From Veillonellaceae bacterium (GTDB lineage: Bacteria > Bacillota > Negativicutes > Veillonellales > Negativicoccaceae), in assembly GCA_022771805.1 (NCBI GenBank), contig JALELM010000007.1, positions 47,332 to 111,331 of the forward strand: 64,000 nucleotides of DNA. Direction: 5' to 3'. Of this stretch, positions 1 to 7,664 are shown one piece after another. A program made the translations under genes and the position numbers. The notes beneath the pieces are model-generated. The model made no database searches. It saw only the letters and a list, made by a program, of their open reading frames with translations, and was not told the DNA's origin. Position 1 is the first letter of the stretch, and every line of letters starts with the position of its first letter.

Positions 1-129
1 GGTCGCATTCGTCTTTTTATCCATGGTGACCGACACGCGCCGACGCTTTCCGGTTAGCCTGTCAACATACGTCTCGACGGCACGATACGACGTGCGGCCG
101 CTTTTTGACTTCCGTTCCTCGATATACAT
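1..129 (-). CDS. int: Phage tyrosine integrase, N-terminal part (cut by window edge)
   Basis: Reverse-strand ATG at 129-127, preceded by a GGAGG ribosome site about 7 bases upstream. The 43 visible residues begin MYIEERKSKSGRTSYRAVET, a basic segment typical of the N-terminal arm-binding domain of phage/ICE tyrosine recombinases (integrates and excises the prophage by strand exchange at att sites). The SAM-like core-binding and catalytic R-H-R-Y domains lie beyond the left edge. It is divergent from the lytic genes and downstream of the repressor on the same strand, the usual lysogeny-module arrangement. The identification rests on the N-terminus and context only. Confidence 0.75.
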   Translation of the reverse strand, partial: MYIEERKSKSGRTSYRAVETYVDRLTGKRRRVSVTMDKKTNAT

Positions 130-164
130 GGCTTTTCCTCCTTATTATGGTATAATTAAACATA

Positions 165-198
165 CAGAAAACAGCCCATTTCGGGCGTGTTTCTGTCC
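165..198 (-). terminator. Imperfect hairpin after the repressor gene
   Basis: ACAGAAA...GCCC-ATTTC-GGGC...TTTCTGT forms an imperfect stem between the repressor stop and the integrase start. On the minus strand the GCCC/GGGC core is followed by TGTTTTC, a weak U-rich tail. It could be a leaky terminator for repressor mRNA or an mRNA structure ahead of int. The rest of 130-273 shows no gene. Confidence 0.35.
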
Positions 199-273
199 GC
201 GCCGTCGCTATGGCATCTCCTAATGCACGACGAGCGCGTCTCTCTGCGGGGCGTTACCAGCGCTCCGCTTTTA

Positions 274-957
274 TTATTTAATAATACTTTGTTTGATGAT
301 AGCAATACCTAATACGCGGAAATCGTCGCAGTTATCGGCGTTAAATATCATGGGCGGGTAGGCGGGGTTTTCCGACTGTAAAATAACGCTTGCGCCGTTC
401 CGATAGAAACGTTTAAGAGTAACGGCGTCGCCGTTGATGCGCACAACTACCACTTGACCAGGCTCGGCCTCTTTTTGCGACTTAACAAAAACTATATCGC
501 CGTCGTAAATGCCTATGCCGGTCATGCTGTCGCCGTGAACGCGCAAGCAAAAATCGGCGTTTGCCGTTGTCCCGACATAGCCCTCAAAATGTTCATCTGA
601 CAATATCGGTTCGCCGGCAGCAGTTGTTCCCAATAAGGGGACTTTTTTTAATTGCGGAACGAAAACATTCGGGTCGTCTGGTATTGATGGCGCTATGTGG
701 CCACCGGTATTTTCTTTGAATGTGATTGTTTGATCGTCATCAAGCATATCAAACAGATCGCTAGTACTTATTTCCATTGCCTGCGCAAGCGCCTGCAGCG
801 TATCAGCTGTAGGACTGATCGGTTGACCGGAGCGGGGGTTAATGCCACGCTCGATATATGAAATATATCCTTTGGAGCGCCCTGATAATTTCGCGAAGTC
901 GTCCAGAGAAAGGCCGCGCGCTTCCCGAAATATTTTAATAATCTCTCCTAGTTTCAT
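274..957 (-). CDS. S24-family phage repressor (CI-like, XRE HTH + peptidase)
   Basis: 227 residues. Residues 5-70 form an XRE helix-turn-helix (LSLDDFAKLSGRSKGYISYIE) that would bind the operators at 1004-1087. Residues 105-225 form a LexA/UmuD-like S24 domain with the Ala114-Gly115 cleavage site, nucleophile Ser144 (HGDSM) and general base Lys182 (TLKRF), all intact. A DNA-damage signal through RecA would normally trigger self-cleavage, so the prophage should be SOS-inducible; this is family knowledge, not seen here. Transcribed leftward from a promoter interleaved with the early rightward promoter. Probably the lysogeny repressor. Confidence 0.93.
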   Translation of the reverse strand: MKLGEIIKIFREARGLSLDDFAKLSGRSKGYISYIERGINPRSGQPISPTADTLQALAQAMEISTSDLFDMLDDDQTITFKENTGGHIAPSIPDDPNVFVPQLKKVPLLGTTAAGEPILSDEHFEGYVGTTANADFCLRVHGDSMTGIGIYDGDIVFVKSQKEAEPGQVVVVRINGDAVTLKRFYRNGASVILQSENPAYPPMIFNADNCDDFRVLGIAIIKQSIIK

Positions 958-1003
958 GCCGTTTTCCTTTCTTGCTATTTATGTATATTCCTTTGACATG
1001 TAC

Positions 1004-1033
1004 ATTGTACAACATAACGAACAAAAAAATCAA
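1004..1033 (-). promoter_or_regulatory. Leftward promoter for the repressor
   Basis: On the minus strand TTGATT (1033-1028) and TACAAT (1009-1004) are separated by 18 bases and point to the repressor start at 957. The inverted repeat 1019-1043 overlaps its -35 and spacer, so repressor or Cro binding would control it. Confidence 0.65.
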
Positions 1034-1043
1034 CTTTTTGTTC
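1019..1043. promoter_or_regulatory. Operator-like perfect inverted repeat in the lysis-lysogeny switch
   Basis: GAACAAAAA (1019-1027) and TTTTTGTTC (1035-1043) are perfect 9-base arms around a 7-base spacer, between the two divergent early promoters. Its position makes it a strong candidate repressor or Cro operator. Confidence 0.6.
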
Positions 1044-1050
1044 AACATGC

Positions 1051-1079
1051 TTGACGCGATAAAAAATGCATTGTATAAT
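1051..1079 (+). promoter_or_regulatory. Early rightward promoter (PR-like)
   Basis: TTGACG (1051-1056) and TATAAT (1074-1079) are 17 bases apart. A TTCAACATG element begins at the -10 edge and another lies directly upstream of the -35, so it should be shut off in the lysogen. It drives the cro-like gene and the early operon. Confidence 0.8.
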
Positions 1080-1116
1080 TCAACATGTAAGACAAAACGG
1101 GAGAGGGGGTGAGAAC

Positions 1117-1305
1117 ATGTTTTCGATTAAAGAATTACGAGAGCAGTTTAACTTGACACAAGAAGAATTAGCGCGCCGCTCGCAAGTGTCGCGCACAACA
1201 ATCGCAAAGCTTGAGAGCGGCGAAGAGGTAGTTACAACAACAAAGACATTAAATAAAATTGCGCAGGCATTACATCCGCATTCGAGGGATATTTTTTTGC
1301 CTTAA
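1117..1305 (+). CDS. Cro-like XRE transcriptional regulator
   Basis: 62 residues. The ATG at 1117 follows a GAGAGGGGGTG ribosome site. Almost the whole protein is one XRE helix-turn-helix (LTQEELARRSQVSRTTIAKLESG). First rightward gene, opposite the S24 repressor: the Cro position. It probably represses the leftward promoter in the lytic state by binding the shared operators. An alternative in-frame start at 1066 lies upstream of the -10 element and is rejected. Confidence 0.85.
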   Translation: MFSIKELREQFNLTQEELARRSQVSRTTIAKLESGEEVVTTTKTLNKIAQALHPHSRDIFLP

Positions 1306-1345
1306 ATGTTCAACATGTAGAACAAGTAAAGGGGGTGAGGCAAAC

Positions 1346-1597
1346 ATGAAAATCAAGTGCACCATCGAGGAATGGAAAGAACTCATTAAAAAAGAGCCAC
1401 GCGATAACGAGGCTCAAATAGAGAAACTACTCATACAGAATCTTGCGGCGAACTTGTGTCTGGAACGAATCCTATTTTACGCCGTGAAACAGATGTATCC
1501 TGGCGCTTTACCGGGATTAAACAAAGATTTAGCTGAGATTGATGCACAACGAGATCAACTTTTGAGCCGTTTTCAAAATGCCCATAAAAAACAATGA
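1346..1597 (+). CDS. Hypothetical early phage protein
   Basis: 83 residues, ATG at 1346 after an AAGGGGGTGAGG ribosome site. Mostly helical and charged (CTIEEWKELIKKEP...), no family recognised. Its 3' 167 bases are antisense to the end of a convincing minus-strand gene (1431-1805), so it could be a real overlapping gene or a chance open frame. The strong ribosome site and operon position favour a real gene. Confidence 0.55.
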   Translation: MKIKCTIEEWKELIKKEPRDNEAQIEKLLIQNLAANLCLERILFYAVKQMYPGALPGLNKDLAEIDAQRDQLLSRFQNAHKKQ

Positions 1598-1805
1598 TGT
1601 TTGGATTTTTAAATCCTATAGAGTCTACGATGATAGGTTTATTTGAAAACATGGCAACTGTTAAGGCTGAAATTTCATCATCATTCAATTCTGCTTCAAA
1701 TTCATTGATGGTCTTAACTAAGCATTCATAAGTCCAATCCGCTAATTGATAGTCACGAATCCGTGCGAGTAGGTCAACGGGCGATTTTTCAACATTTTCA
1801 TTCAT
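1431..1805 (-). CDS. DUF6173-like phage protein
   Basis: 124 residues; ATG at 1805-1803 preceded by AAAGGGTGTG. The pattern WTYECLVKTINEFE...DSIGFKNPNIIVFYG...G..V.LVVHQSQL...L.PVK...RRKIGF resembles the DUF6173 family as I remember it (unknown function, common near phage switch regions). It lies opposite the early operon and has its own consensus promoter (1855-1883), so it may be expressed in the lysogen like other moron genes. Family assignment is from memory and moderate; that it is coding is fairly sure. Confidence 0.65.
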   Translation of the reverse strand: MNENVEKSPVDLLARIRDYQLADWTYECLVKTINEFEAELNDDEISALTVAMFSNKPIIVDSIGFKNPNIIVFYGHFENGSKVDLVVHQSQLNLCLIPVKRQDTSVSRRKIGFVPDTSSPQDSV

Positions 1806-1854
1806 AGTTTGCACACCCTTTCTGAAAAAATGATTTGTAAATCTATCCAAGGCG

Positions 1855-1883
1855 ATTATAGCGCCAAACAGTTTATTGGTCAA
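1855..1883 (-). promoter_or_regulatory. Minus-strand promoter for the DUF6173-like gene
   Basis: On the minus strand TTGACC (1883-1878), a 17-base spacer and TATAAT (1860-1855). It points at the start codon at 1805. A near-consensus promoter inside the early region but directed against it suggests lysogenic expression. Confidence 0.7.
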
Positions 1884-1919
1884 ACATATTTCACAAGATA
1901 TAGGAGGTAAGGGGTGTAT

Positions 1920-2120
1920 ATGGGTCAACATTTTGTAGACGTGATGAAAAAGGCGCGAAATGAAAAAGGGTGGACACAGTACAGGCTGGCGAAAGAATGC
2001 GGCCTATCAAGGGAGATGATTTCAAAGTTGGAGCTGGAAATGCACTCTCCTATGATCAGCACGGTAGAGCGGATATGTTCAGCTCTGGAAATTGAAATCG
2101 TGTTTAAGAAAAAGAGTTAA
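1920..2120 (+). CDS. XRE-family regulator
   Basis: 66 residues from the ATG at 1920 (68 if the GTG at 1914 is used, which sits at better spacing, 6 bases, from AGGAGG at 1902-1907). A single XRE helix-turn-helix (WTQYRLAKECGLSREMISKLE). Second of three small DNA-binding proteins in the early operon; its target is unknown. Ends before an AAGGAGGCGAAG ribosome-like stretch leading to the next gene. Confidence 0.8.
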   Translation: MGQHFVDVMKKARNEKGWTQYRLAKECGLSREMISKLELEMHSPMISTVERICSALEIEIVFKKKS

Positions 2121-2145
2121 GGAGGCGAAGCAGAGGTGATGAAAG

Positions 2146-2382
2146 TTGCGCGAGTATCTTAGAAAAATACGTAAGCAAGCCGGATTTACACAGACGCAGG
2201 CGGCAACTAAATTACGGATTTCGCAAAACCACCTATCAAACATTGAAACGGGGGCGCGACAGAGTGAAATTAAGTTGAGCACACTAATGTGTCTGGCTAA
2301 ATGCTATGGCGTTCCGCTGACGGCATTAATCAAGGCGGAAACAGAGTACCAGAACGAAGCGAAAGGAGGCTTAAAAAAATGA
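2146..2382 (+). CDS. XRE-family regulator
   Basis: 78 residues with a TTG start at 2146 (REYLRKIRKQAGFTQTQAATKLRISQNHLSNIETG). The XRE domain fills residues 1-65. The upstream AGAGGTGATG is only a modest ribosome site. Its stop overlaps the next start (ATGA at 2379), so the two are translationally coupled. Probably a further early-phase regulator. Confidence 0.75.
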   Translation: MREYLRKIRKQAGFTQTQAATKLRISQNHLSNIETGARQSEIKLSTLMCLAKCYGVPLTALIKAETEYQNEAKGGLKK

Positions 2383-2756
2383 CGGCAACAGCCAAGCAAT
2401 GGAAGATGTATCAAGTCGTGAAAGCGTCGCTCGAGCCGGACCAACAAAACGTACTATCAGAAATCGAGTTTTACATGGCGCGCACGGGACCGGGAGTTAC
2501 GCTTGCAGAAGTTGAGGTTTTTAGTGACTACGTGAGCGATTGGCGCGGCCGAGACTACTCACCGGCCACAAATCATCGTTTTTTAGCCGGGTTGGGAGAG
2601 GTTAATATCGGCGCCCCGGGTGAGCCGACCGTTCAAAAACTGTTCGACTGGGTGCGATTATATCGCGGGCTCGACGGGTGGAGATTAACAATTCGCCTTT
2701 CGGATTACTTTTCGGAGGAGATCGGCGCGTACATTCGCGACAAAGAGGAGGCGTAG
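2379..2756 (+). CDS. Hypothetical phage protein
   Basis: 125 residues, starting in the ATGA overlap with the preceding regulator and using the AAAGGAGG within that gene. Soluble, with mixed helix, no motif recognised; residues 60-120 (TNHRFLAGLGEVNIGAPG...FDWVRLYRGLDGW) look well folded. Position suggests an early regulatory or DNA-metabolism accessory. Confidence 0.7.
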   Translation: MTATAKQWKMYQVVKASLEPDQQNVLSEIEFYMARTGPGVTLAEVEVFSDYVSDWRGRDYSPATNHRFLAGLGEVNIGAPGEPTVQKLFDWVRLYRGLDGWRLTIRLSDYFSEEIGAYIRDKEEA

Positions 2757-2759
2757 AAA

Positions 2760-3017
2760 ATGGCAGACGTTCAACTGATAGATGGTCCGGTGCTTATTTC
2801 CGCCAGCGATACCTGGTGCAAAACAAGTGGGCTAAAAAAATTCGTAGGCCTCGGCGATACAAAGATCAGAGAGCACGCGGCAATGATGGAAGCTAGCGGC
2901 AAATATGACGATAAAATCATCAGTTATCCGGGGATGCGGCTTATTAATGCGGGCGCATTCATTGATTATCTTGTAGCGACGCAAAGCCTAAAAGCGAAAA
3001 AGAGGTTGGAAAAATGA
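2760..3017 (+). CDS. Hypothetical phage protein, excisionase-like size
   Basis: 85 residues. TWCKTSGLKKFVGLGDTKIR followed by a basic tail (SLKAKKRLEK) could be a small winged-helix DNA-binding fold, but no family match is certain. It overlaps the next gene by the ATGA at 3014. An excisionase or replication accessory role is only a guess from size and place. Confidence 0.65.
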   Translation: MADVQLIDGPVLISASDTWCKTSGLKKFVGLGDTKIREHAAMMEASGKYDDKIISYPGMRLINAGAFIDYLVATQSLKAKKRLEK

Positions 3018-3166
3018 CATTGTCGTTACTAGATCTGATTTTTATTCTGCTTCTATTCGGCGCGTTTTTCGTCGCCGCGGTGACTTCGGTAATGCTGGTG
3101 ATAAAAAGCGAATGCGAGCGCCGGGGGGTCACATATAAAGGCGATGAAAGAGGTGAAAAGAAATGA
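3014..3166 (+). CDS. Small single-pass membrane protein
   Basis: 50 residues, ATG in an ATGA overlap with the upstream gene, TGA overlapping the next ATG. Residues 4-31 (LLDLIFILLLFGAFFVAAV...) form one transmembrane segment, followed by a charged tail (KSECERRG...). No family recognised. The tight coupling on both sides supports it being a gene. Confidence 0.6.
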   Translation: MTLSLLDLIFILLLFGAFFVAAVTSVMLVIKSECERRGVTYKGDERGEKK

Positions 3167-3423
3167 AAAGGCGTAGAAAATTGACCGCCGGTCAAAGGCT
3201 GGTATTAGCGCTGATTTTCATTCATGAGCATTGGCGGACTATCGGGGCGGCTATCGGCGGGGCGCTTATGTTGATAGGCGCGGCGAACTTAATCACGGCC
3301 GACGTGGAGTTATACGTCGATTATTCGGTGGCGCTTAAGTATTTGGCGAAAAGCTGGGGCGCGATTATCGGCGGCGGTATTTTAACGAGCCTATGCGTCG
3401 ATTTTGAGGAGGTGACGAGATGA
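3163..3423 (+). CDS. Small membrane protein
   Basis: 86 residues, coupled to the previous gene by ATGA. A basic N-terminus (MKRRRK) is followed by two hydrophobic helices, about residues 27-45 (GAAIGGALMLIGAANLI) and 65-80 (WGAIIGGGILTSLC). Likely an inner-membrane protein of the early region. Function unknown. Confidence 0.6.
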   Translation: MKRRRKLTAGQRLVLALIFIHEHWRTIGAAIGGALMLIGAANLITADVELYVDYSVALKYLAKSWGAIIGGGILTSLCVDFEEVTR

Positions 3424-3434
3424 ATTGCGAGCAT

Positions 3435-3461
3435 AAAAAAGGCGCCCGCGGCAACGGGCGC
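3435..3461 (-). terminator. Terminator-like hairpin reading leftward
   Basis: GCGCCCG (3442-3448), loop CGGCAA, CGGGCGC (3455-3461). On the minus strand the stem is followed by six U residues (A6 at 3435-3440). On the plus strand there is no U-run. A 14-codon plus-strand frame (3420-3464) runs through it and is not called as a gene. Confidence 0.45.
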
Positions 3462-3512
3462 TAAGAAAAACTACTACATATTTAGTTTATCACGTTTAGG
3501 AGGAAATGACCA

Positions 3513-3938
3513 ATGATTGAAATCAAAATTACGGGCGAAAGCGCATTCGATGTAGTGGCTGAAATGCAGGGGCTGTTATGCGGCGCGTGGCTTACTGACA
3601 AAGACGCGAGCCAATCGGCGCGCGAAGCAGTCGCGATTGATACCGAGGTAAAAGCCGCCGCCAATGGCGCGGACGTGAAAAGCGTACCCACGCCGATGGG
3701 GCCGGAAGCAGTAAAAGCCATCGGAAAAGCTGTTGAAAAAACGGTTGAAAAAGCGATTGAAAAAGCGTCTGAACCAGCCGCCACCGCCGAGGACGTGCGC
3801 ACGGCGTTCGGCGTAGCAATGGATCGCGTCGGCAAAGATAAAGTACAGGCTTTACTCGAAGAGTACGCGCCGAAGTTATCACAAGTAAAGCCGGAAGATT
3901 ACGCGGCTTTGATCGAACGAGCCGAGGCGCTGGTATGA
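3513..3938 (+). CDS. Phage early protein, rrp5-annotated type
   Basis: 141 residues; ATG at 3513 after TAGGAGGAAATGACCA. An N-terminal beta segment (MIEIKITGESAFDVVAEMQ), a low-complexity Lys/Glu/Ala linker (EKTVEKAIEKASEPAA, about residues 70-90) and a C-terminal helical domain (AEDVRTAFGVAMDRVGKDKVQALLEEY...). This layout occurs in phage genes placed directly before DUF2800 and often labelled rRNA biogenesis protein rrp5, a label not supported by function. Coupled to the next gene by ATGA. Confidence 0.7.
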   Translation: MIEIKITGESAFDVVAEMQGLLCGAWLTDKDASQSAREAVAIDTEVKAAANGADVKSVPTPMGPEAVKAIGKAVEKTVEKAIEKASEPAATAEDVRTAFGVAMDRVGKDKVQALLEEYAPKLSQVKPEDYAALIERAEALV

Positions 3939-5089
3939 GCGGCCCCGGAGCGCACGCGACGCTATCCGCATCGGGCAGCGCGCGCTGGTTAGCATGTACA
4001 GCCGCGCCGGAGCTTGAAGCGCAATATCCGGAAGAGCCCGCGTCGGAGTATGCGGCGGAAGGAACAGCCGCCCACGCGCTGGCGGAGTACAAACTGAACG
4101 CGCGGCTGCTCGATAACGAAGACCCGGACGAACTCGCCCGGATTAAAGAATCGGAGTATTACGGCCCGGAGATGGAACGGTGCACCGACGCCTACGCGGA
4201 TTTTGTCGCGGAAACATTTCACGCGATGAGCAAGAACGACGCGGCGACGAAGCTATTCACCGAGACCCGCGTTGACTTTTCAAAGTACGTGCCGGACGGC
4301 TTCGGTACCGCCGACACCGTTATTACGAACGCGGACACCTTAACGATTATTGACTTGAAATATGGTAAGGGCGTCGCCGTTTCGGCGGAGAACAACAGCC
4401 AGTTAAGACTGTACGCGCTGGGCGCATACGAAGAGTACGGCTGGCTGTATGAGCCCGAAAAAATTCGCATGGTGATTTTCCAGCCGCGCCTGGATCGCAT
4501 CAGTGAGGAGACCGTATCGGTAAAAGACCTGATCGCCTGGGGGCGCGATTACGTCGCCCCGCGGGCACAAGCGGCCGCCACCGGCGCGGGCGAATTTGCC
4601 CCCGGTGATCATTGCCGCTGGTGCAAAGCCCGCGTGCAGTGCCGGGCACGGGCGGAGGCGTACAAACAGCTACTCGTACATGAATTTGATGATCCGGCAC
4701 TGCTGACTGATGAAGAGATCGCGGAGATTATCCCGCTAGCCGACAAGTTGGCACAATGGGCTAAAGACGTCTATACGTGGGCCCAGGAAGAAGCCGTTAA
4801 GGGTAAAAAATGGCCCGGGTACAAGTTGGTCGAAGGCCAGCGCCGTCGGAAAATCACCGACGAGGAGGGCCTACTCGCCGAATTGCGCCGCCACCGGCAA
4901 AAGCTCGACGATATCGCGCCGCGTAAGTTGCTGACGATCGGAAAGCTTGAAAAAGTGGTTGGGAAAAAGAATTTTGCCGCATGGGCCGACGCTTATGTGG
5001 AAACACCGGCAGGGGCGCCGACACTGGTGCCGGCAACCGACAAACGGCCGGAGTGGAAAAGCATAGAAGATGTTATTGATGAATTTTAG
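3935..5089 (+). CDS. DUF2800 protein, PD-(D/E)XK nuclease-like
   Basis: 384 residues. A Cas4/AddB-like nuclease layout is visible: EGTAAH (residues 42-47), Asp117 (FGTAD), Asp130 and Lys132 (IIDLKYGKG). There are four cysteines suited to a [4Fe-4S] cluster: Cys21 near the start and C-x2-C-x5-C in DHCRWCKARVQC (about residues 226-234). The family lies in phage replication modules before DUF2815 and polymerase A genes. A role in recombination or end processing is inference from the fold. Confidence 0.88.
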   Translation: MSGPGAHATLSASGSARWLACTAAPELEAQYPEEPASEYAAEGTAAHALAEYKLNARLLDNEDPDELARIKESEYYGPEMERCTDAYADFVAETFHAMSKNDAATKLFTETRVDFSKYVPDGFGTADTVITNADTLTIIDLKYGKGVAVSAENNSQLRLYALGAYEEYGWLYEPEKIRMVIFQPRLDRISEETVSVKDLIAWGRDYVAPRAQAAATGAGEFAPGDHCRWCKARVQCRARAEAYKQLLVHEFDDPALLTDEEIAEIIPLADKLAQWAKDVYTWAQEEAVKGKKWPGYKLVEGQRRRKITDEEGLLAELRRHRQKLDDIAPRKLLTIGKLEKVVGKKNFAAWADAYVETPAGAPTLVPATDKRPEWKSIEDVIDEF

Positions 5090-5102
5090 GGAGGATATAC
5101 CA

Positions 5103-5651
5103 ATGTCAAAAAGCACGCGTTTAACTACCGGAGAAGTTCGTTTTAATTTCGTTCATGTATTCGAGCCGCACTCTTTCGAAAATAACCCGCCGAAATACTC
5201 GGTAATGGTGTTAGTGCCGAAAAGTGACAACAAGACCTTAGAGCAAATCGCAAAAGCGATTGAAGCCGTGAAACGCAGCGATAAGGGCAAACAGAACCTG
5301 AAAGGCGTACGCGGCGAAGTGACCTTTTTACGCGATGGTGACGAGGAAAAAGCCGATCAATACCCGGAATTTGCGGGGCACTACTTCTTTAACACCTCTT
5401 CCAAGGACCCGGTAATCGTTGTTGACCGAAATAAACAGGAAATCCTGGATCCGCGCGCTATTTATAGCGGCTGCTATGGTCGTGTTTCCATTGATGTTTT
5501 CTCGTACAATTCGCACGGTAACCGCGGCGTAACAACCGGATTGCGGGCCGTTCAATTACTGCGTGACGGCGAACCGTTGAGCGGCGTCTCGCCGGTGAAC
5601 GTAGAAGCCGAATTTGACGACCTCGACGATGACGCCGATATGTGGGGCTAA
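5103..5651 (+). CDS. DUF2815 protein (ssDNA-binding-like)
   Basis: 182 residues; ATG at 5103 preceded by AGGGAGGATATACC (the in-frame start at 5070 lies inside the upstream gene). Conserved family segments include VHVFEPHSFENNPPKYSVMV, IYSGCYGRVSI and an acidic C-terminus (EFDDLDDDADMWG) like the protein-docking tails of single-stranded DNA binding proteins. Genetic position between DUF2800 and DNA polymerase supports a replication/recombination role. Confidence 0.88.
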   Translation: MSKSTRLTTGEVRFNFVHVFEPHSFENNPPKYSVMVLVPKSDNKTLEQIAKAIEAVKRSDKGKQNLKGVRGEVTFLRDGDEEKADQYPEFAGHYFFNTSSKDPVIVVDRNKQEILDPRAIYSGCYGRVSIDVFSYNSHGNRGVTTGLRAVQLLRDGEPLSGVSPVNVEAEFDDLDDDADMWG

Positions 5652-5708
5652 TGAATGTTATAGGGGCGGGCAATGCGCCCGTCCCTTTTTCTACGCAAGG
5701 GAGAAACA

Positions 5709-7664
5709 ATGAAGCAATTATCGATTGATATTGAGACCTTCTCCGGCGCGGACTTGGGAAAGGTCGGCGTATACAAGTACGCGGAAAGCCCCGATTTTGA
5801 AGTGTTATTATTCGCGTACGCCTGGGGAAGTGATCCGGTTAAAGTAGTAGACTTTACCGCCGGCGAGGCGTTGCCCGATGACGTGTTTCACGCGCTGACG
5901 GATCCTGACGTTTTGAAAGCCGCGTTTAATGCTAACTTTGAGCGCGTTTGCCTGTCGCATTTCTTTCATCTGTCGCTAACCCCGGAGCAGTGGGATTGCA
6001 CGCGAGTGCGCGCATTAACGGCGGGGCTACCGTCGTCACTGAAAGGGGCGGGCGCGGCGCTCGGTATCGACAAGGCGAAAATGGACGAAGGAGCGGGGCT
6101 AATTCGTAAGTTTTGTATGCCGTGTAAGCCGAGCCGCGCGAACGGAGAGCGGACGCGCTGCCGGTCCGCTGACGCGCCGGAGGATTGGGCGGCGTTTAAG
6201 AAGTACTGCGCCCGTGACGTCGAGGCGGAGCGGGAGATCCGCGAGCGCTTGAGCTACATCGAATACACGGAAGCGGAGCGAGAGCTGTACGTGCTGGATC
6301 AAAAAATTAACGATACGGGCGTTCGCATTGATCGCGCCTTTGTGGAGGCGGCGATTGCTGATGATACCGCATCGGCCGCGGCGACGCTCGCCAAGGCGCA
6401 GCAGCTAACCGGGCTTTCCAACCCGGGGTCAGTCTCACAGATGAAAGAATGGCTGAAAGAGCAACTGGGGCGCGCTGTTCCGTCGCTTACCAAAGCCGTG
6501 GTGGCGGAACTGATCCACGATGACGCGACGCCCGCGAAGGTAAAAGAGGCCCTGCAATATCGGCAGCGGCTCGGTAAAACGAGCGTAGCGAAGTACCAAA
6601 AAATGAAAGACGTTGCAGGTGAGGGCGACCGGATCCGGGGGCTGTTCCAATTTTACGGAGCAAACCGGACGGGGCGCTTTGCCGGTCGGCTGGTGCAGTT
6701 ACAAAATTTGCCGCGTAATTCGATCGAGCCGCTGGATCTGCTGCGGCGATTAGTGCGCCAGGGTGACGCGGACTTGGTCGAGGCGTGGTTTATGCCTCTT
6801 CCGGTGGCGTTGTCACAGCTCGTACGTACGGCGCTGGTCGCGTCGCCTGGTAATGTCTTGACCGTCTCGGACTTTTCCGCGATCGAGGCGCGCGTCATTG
6901 CCTGGTTAGCGGGCGAAACGTGGCGAAACGACGTGTTCGCGACGCACGGCAAGATTTATGAAGCGTCCGCGGCGCAGATGTTTCACGTGCCGATGGAGAC
7001 GATTACGAAAGGCAGCGAACTACGCCAAAAAGGCAAGGTCGCGGAGTTGGCCTGTGGGTACGGTGGCGGCGTCGGCGCGTTAAAGGCGATGGGCGCCGAC
7101 AAAATGGGCTTGAGCGATAACGAGCTGCAAGATATTATCACGCGCTGGCGGGCTAAATCGCCCCGTATCGTGCGGCTGTGGTCGGCACTGGAAGAGGCCG
7201 CGAAAATGGCGGTTAAAACGCGCGAACCGGTGCGAATCAGGCAAGGTATCACAATGTCCGCAACAGACGATTTTTTACGGGTATTTTTACCGTCTGGGCG
7301 GTGTTTGTATTATGCCGAGCCAACAGTTGAGCCGGTGGCGAAATTCGGTAGGTTTATTGACACGGTTACGTACATGGGCGTTAACCAGGCGACGAATAAG
7401 TGGGAACGGCAGGACACGTACGGCGGTAAGCTGACCGAGAACGTGGTCCAGGCCATCGCGCGCGACTGTTTGGGCGAGGCGATGCGCAGAGTGGATCGCC
7501 AAGGATACCGGATCGTGGCGCACGTCCACGATGAAATCATCATCGACGGGCCGCGCGGAATTTTAGGAAAGGTGAACGAGATCATGGCAGAACCGATCGA
7601 CTGGGCGCCGGGGTTGCGATTGAGGGGTGATGGATATGAAACCGAATACTACCGCAAAGATTGA
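5709..7664 (+). CDS. polA-like: Family A DNA polymerase with 3'-5' exonuclease
   Basis: 651 residues; ATG at 5709 after AAGGGAGAAAC. The exonuclease domain has SIDIETF (Asp7, Glu9), AFNANFE and a YCARDVEAE motif. The polymerase domain has motif A (SDFSAIEARV), motif B (RQKGKVAELACGYGGG) and motif C (VAHVHDEI). It lacks the 5' nuclease domain of bacterial Pol I, as phage enzymes do. It would copy the phage genome. The VapE gene starts inside its last 29 bases. Confidence 0.95.
   Translation: MKQLSIDIETFSGADLGKVGVYKYAESPDFEVLLFAYAWGSDPVKVVDFTAGEALPDDVFHALTDPDVLKAAFNANFERVCLSHFFHLSLTPEQWDCTRVRALTAGLPSSLKGAGAALGIDKAKMDEGAGLIRKFCMPCKPSRANGERTRCRSADAPEDWAAFKKYCARDVEAEREIRERLSYIEYTEAERELYVLDQKINDTGVRIDRAFVEAAIADDTASAAATLAKAQQLTGLSNPGSVSQMKEWLKEQLGRAVPSLTKAVVAELIHDDATPAKVKEALQYRQRLGKTSVAKYQKMKDVAGEGDRIRGLFQFYGANRTGRFAGRLVQLQNLPRNSIEPLDLLRRLVRQGDADLVEAWFMPLPVALSQLVRTALVASPGNVLTVSDFSAIEARVIAWLAGETWRNDVFATHGKIYEASAAQMFHVPMETITKGSELRQKGKVAELACGYGGGVGALKAMGADKMGLSDNELQDIITRWRAKSPRIVRLWSALEEAAKMAVKTREPVRIRQGITMSATDDFLRVFLPSGRCLYYAEPTVEPVAKFGRFIDTVTYMGVNQATNKWERQDTYGGKLTENVVQAIARDCLGEAMRRVDRQGYRIVAHVHDEIIIDGPRGILGKVNEIMAEPIDWAPGLRLRGDGYETEYYRKD

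Larger units (their letters stand above)
1041..1317. repeat. Three copies of TTCAACATG in the switch region
   Basis: TTCAACATG occurs at 1041-1049, 1079-1087 and 1309-1317, with a related GTACAACAT at 1007-1015. The first two flank the rightward -10 region and the third lies just past the cro-like gene. They look like half-sites for a phage regulator. The regulator is not identified. Confidence 0.5.

Noticed and set aside
1..223. Plus-strand 66-codon frame at the left edge
   Set aside because: The minus strand here holds the integrase N-terminus with a good ribosome site; the plus frame has no motif.
3420..3464. 14-codon frame after the small membrane gene
   Set aside because: Entirely formed by a terminator-like hairpin and too short to support.
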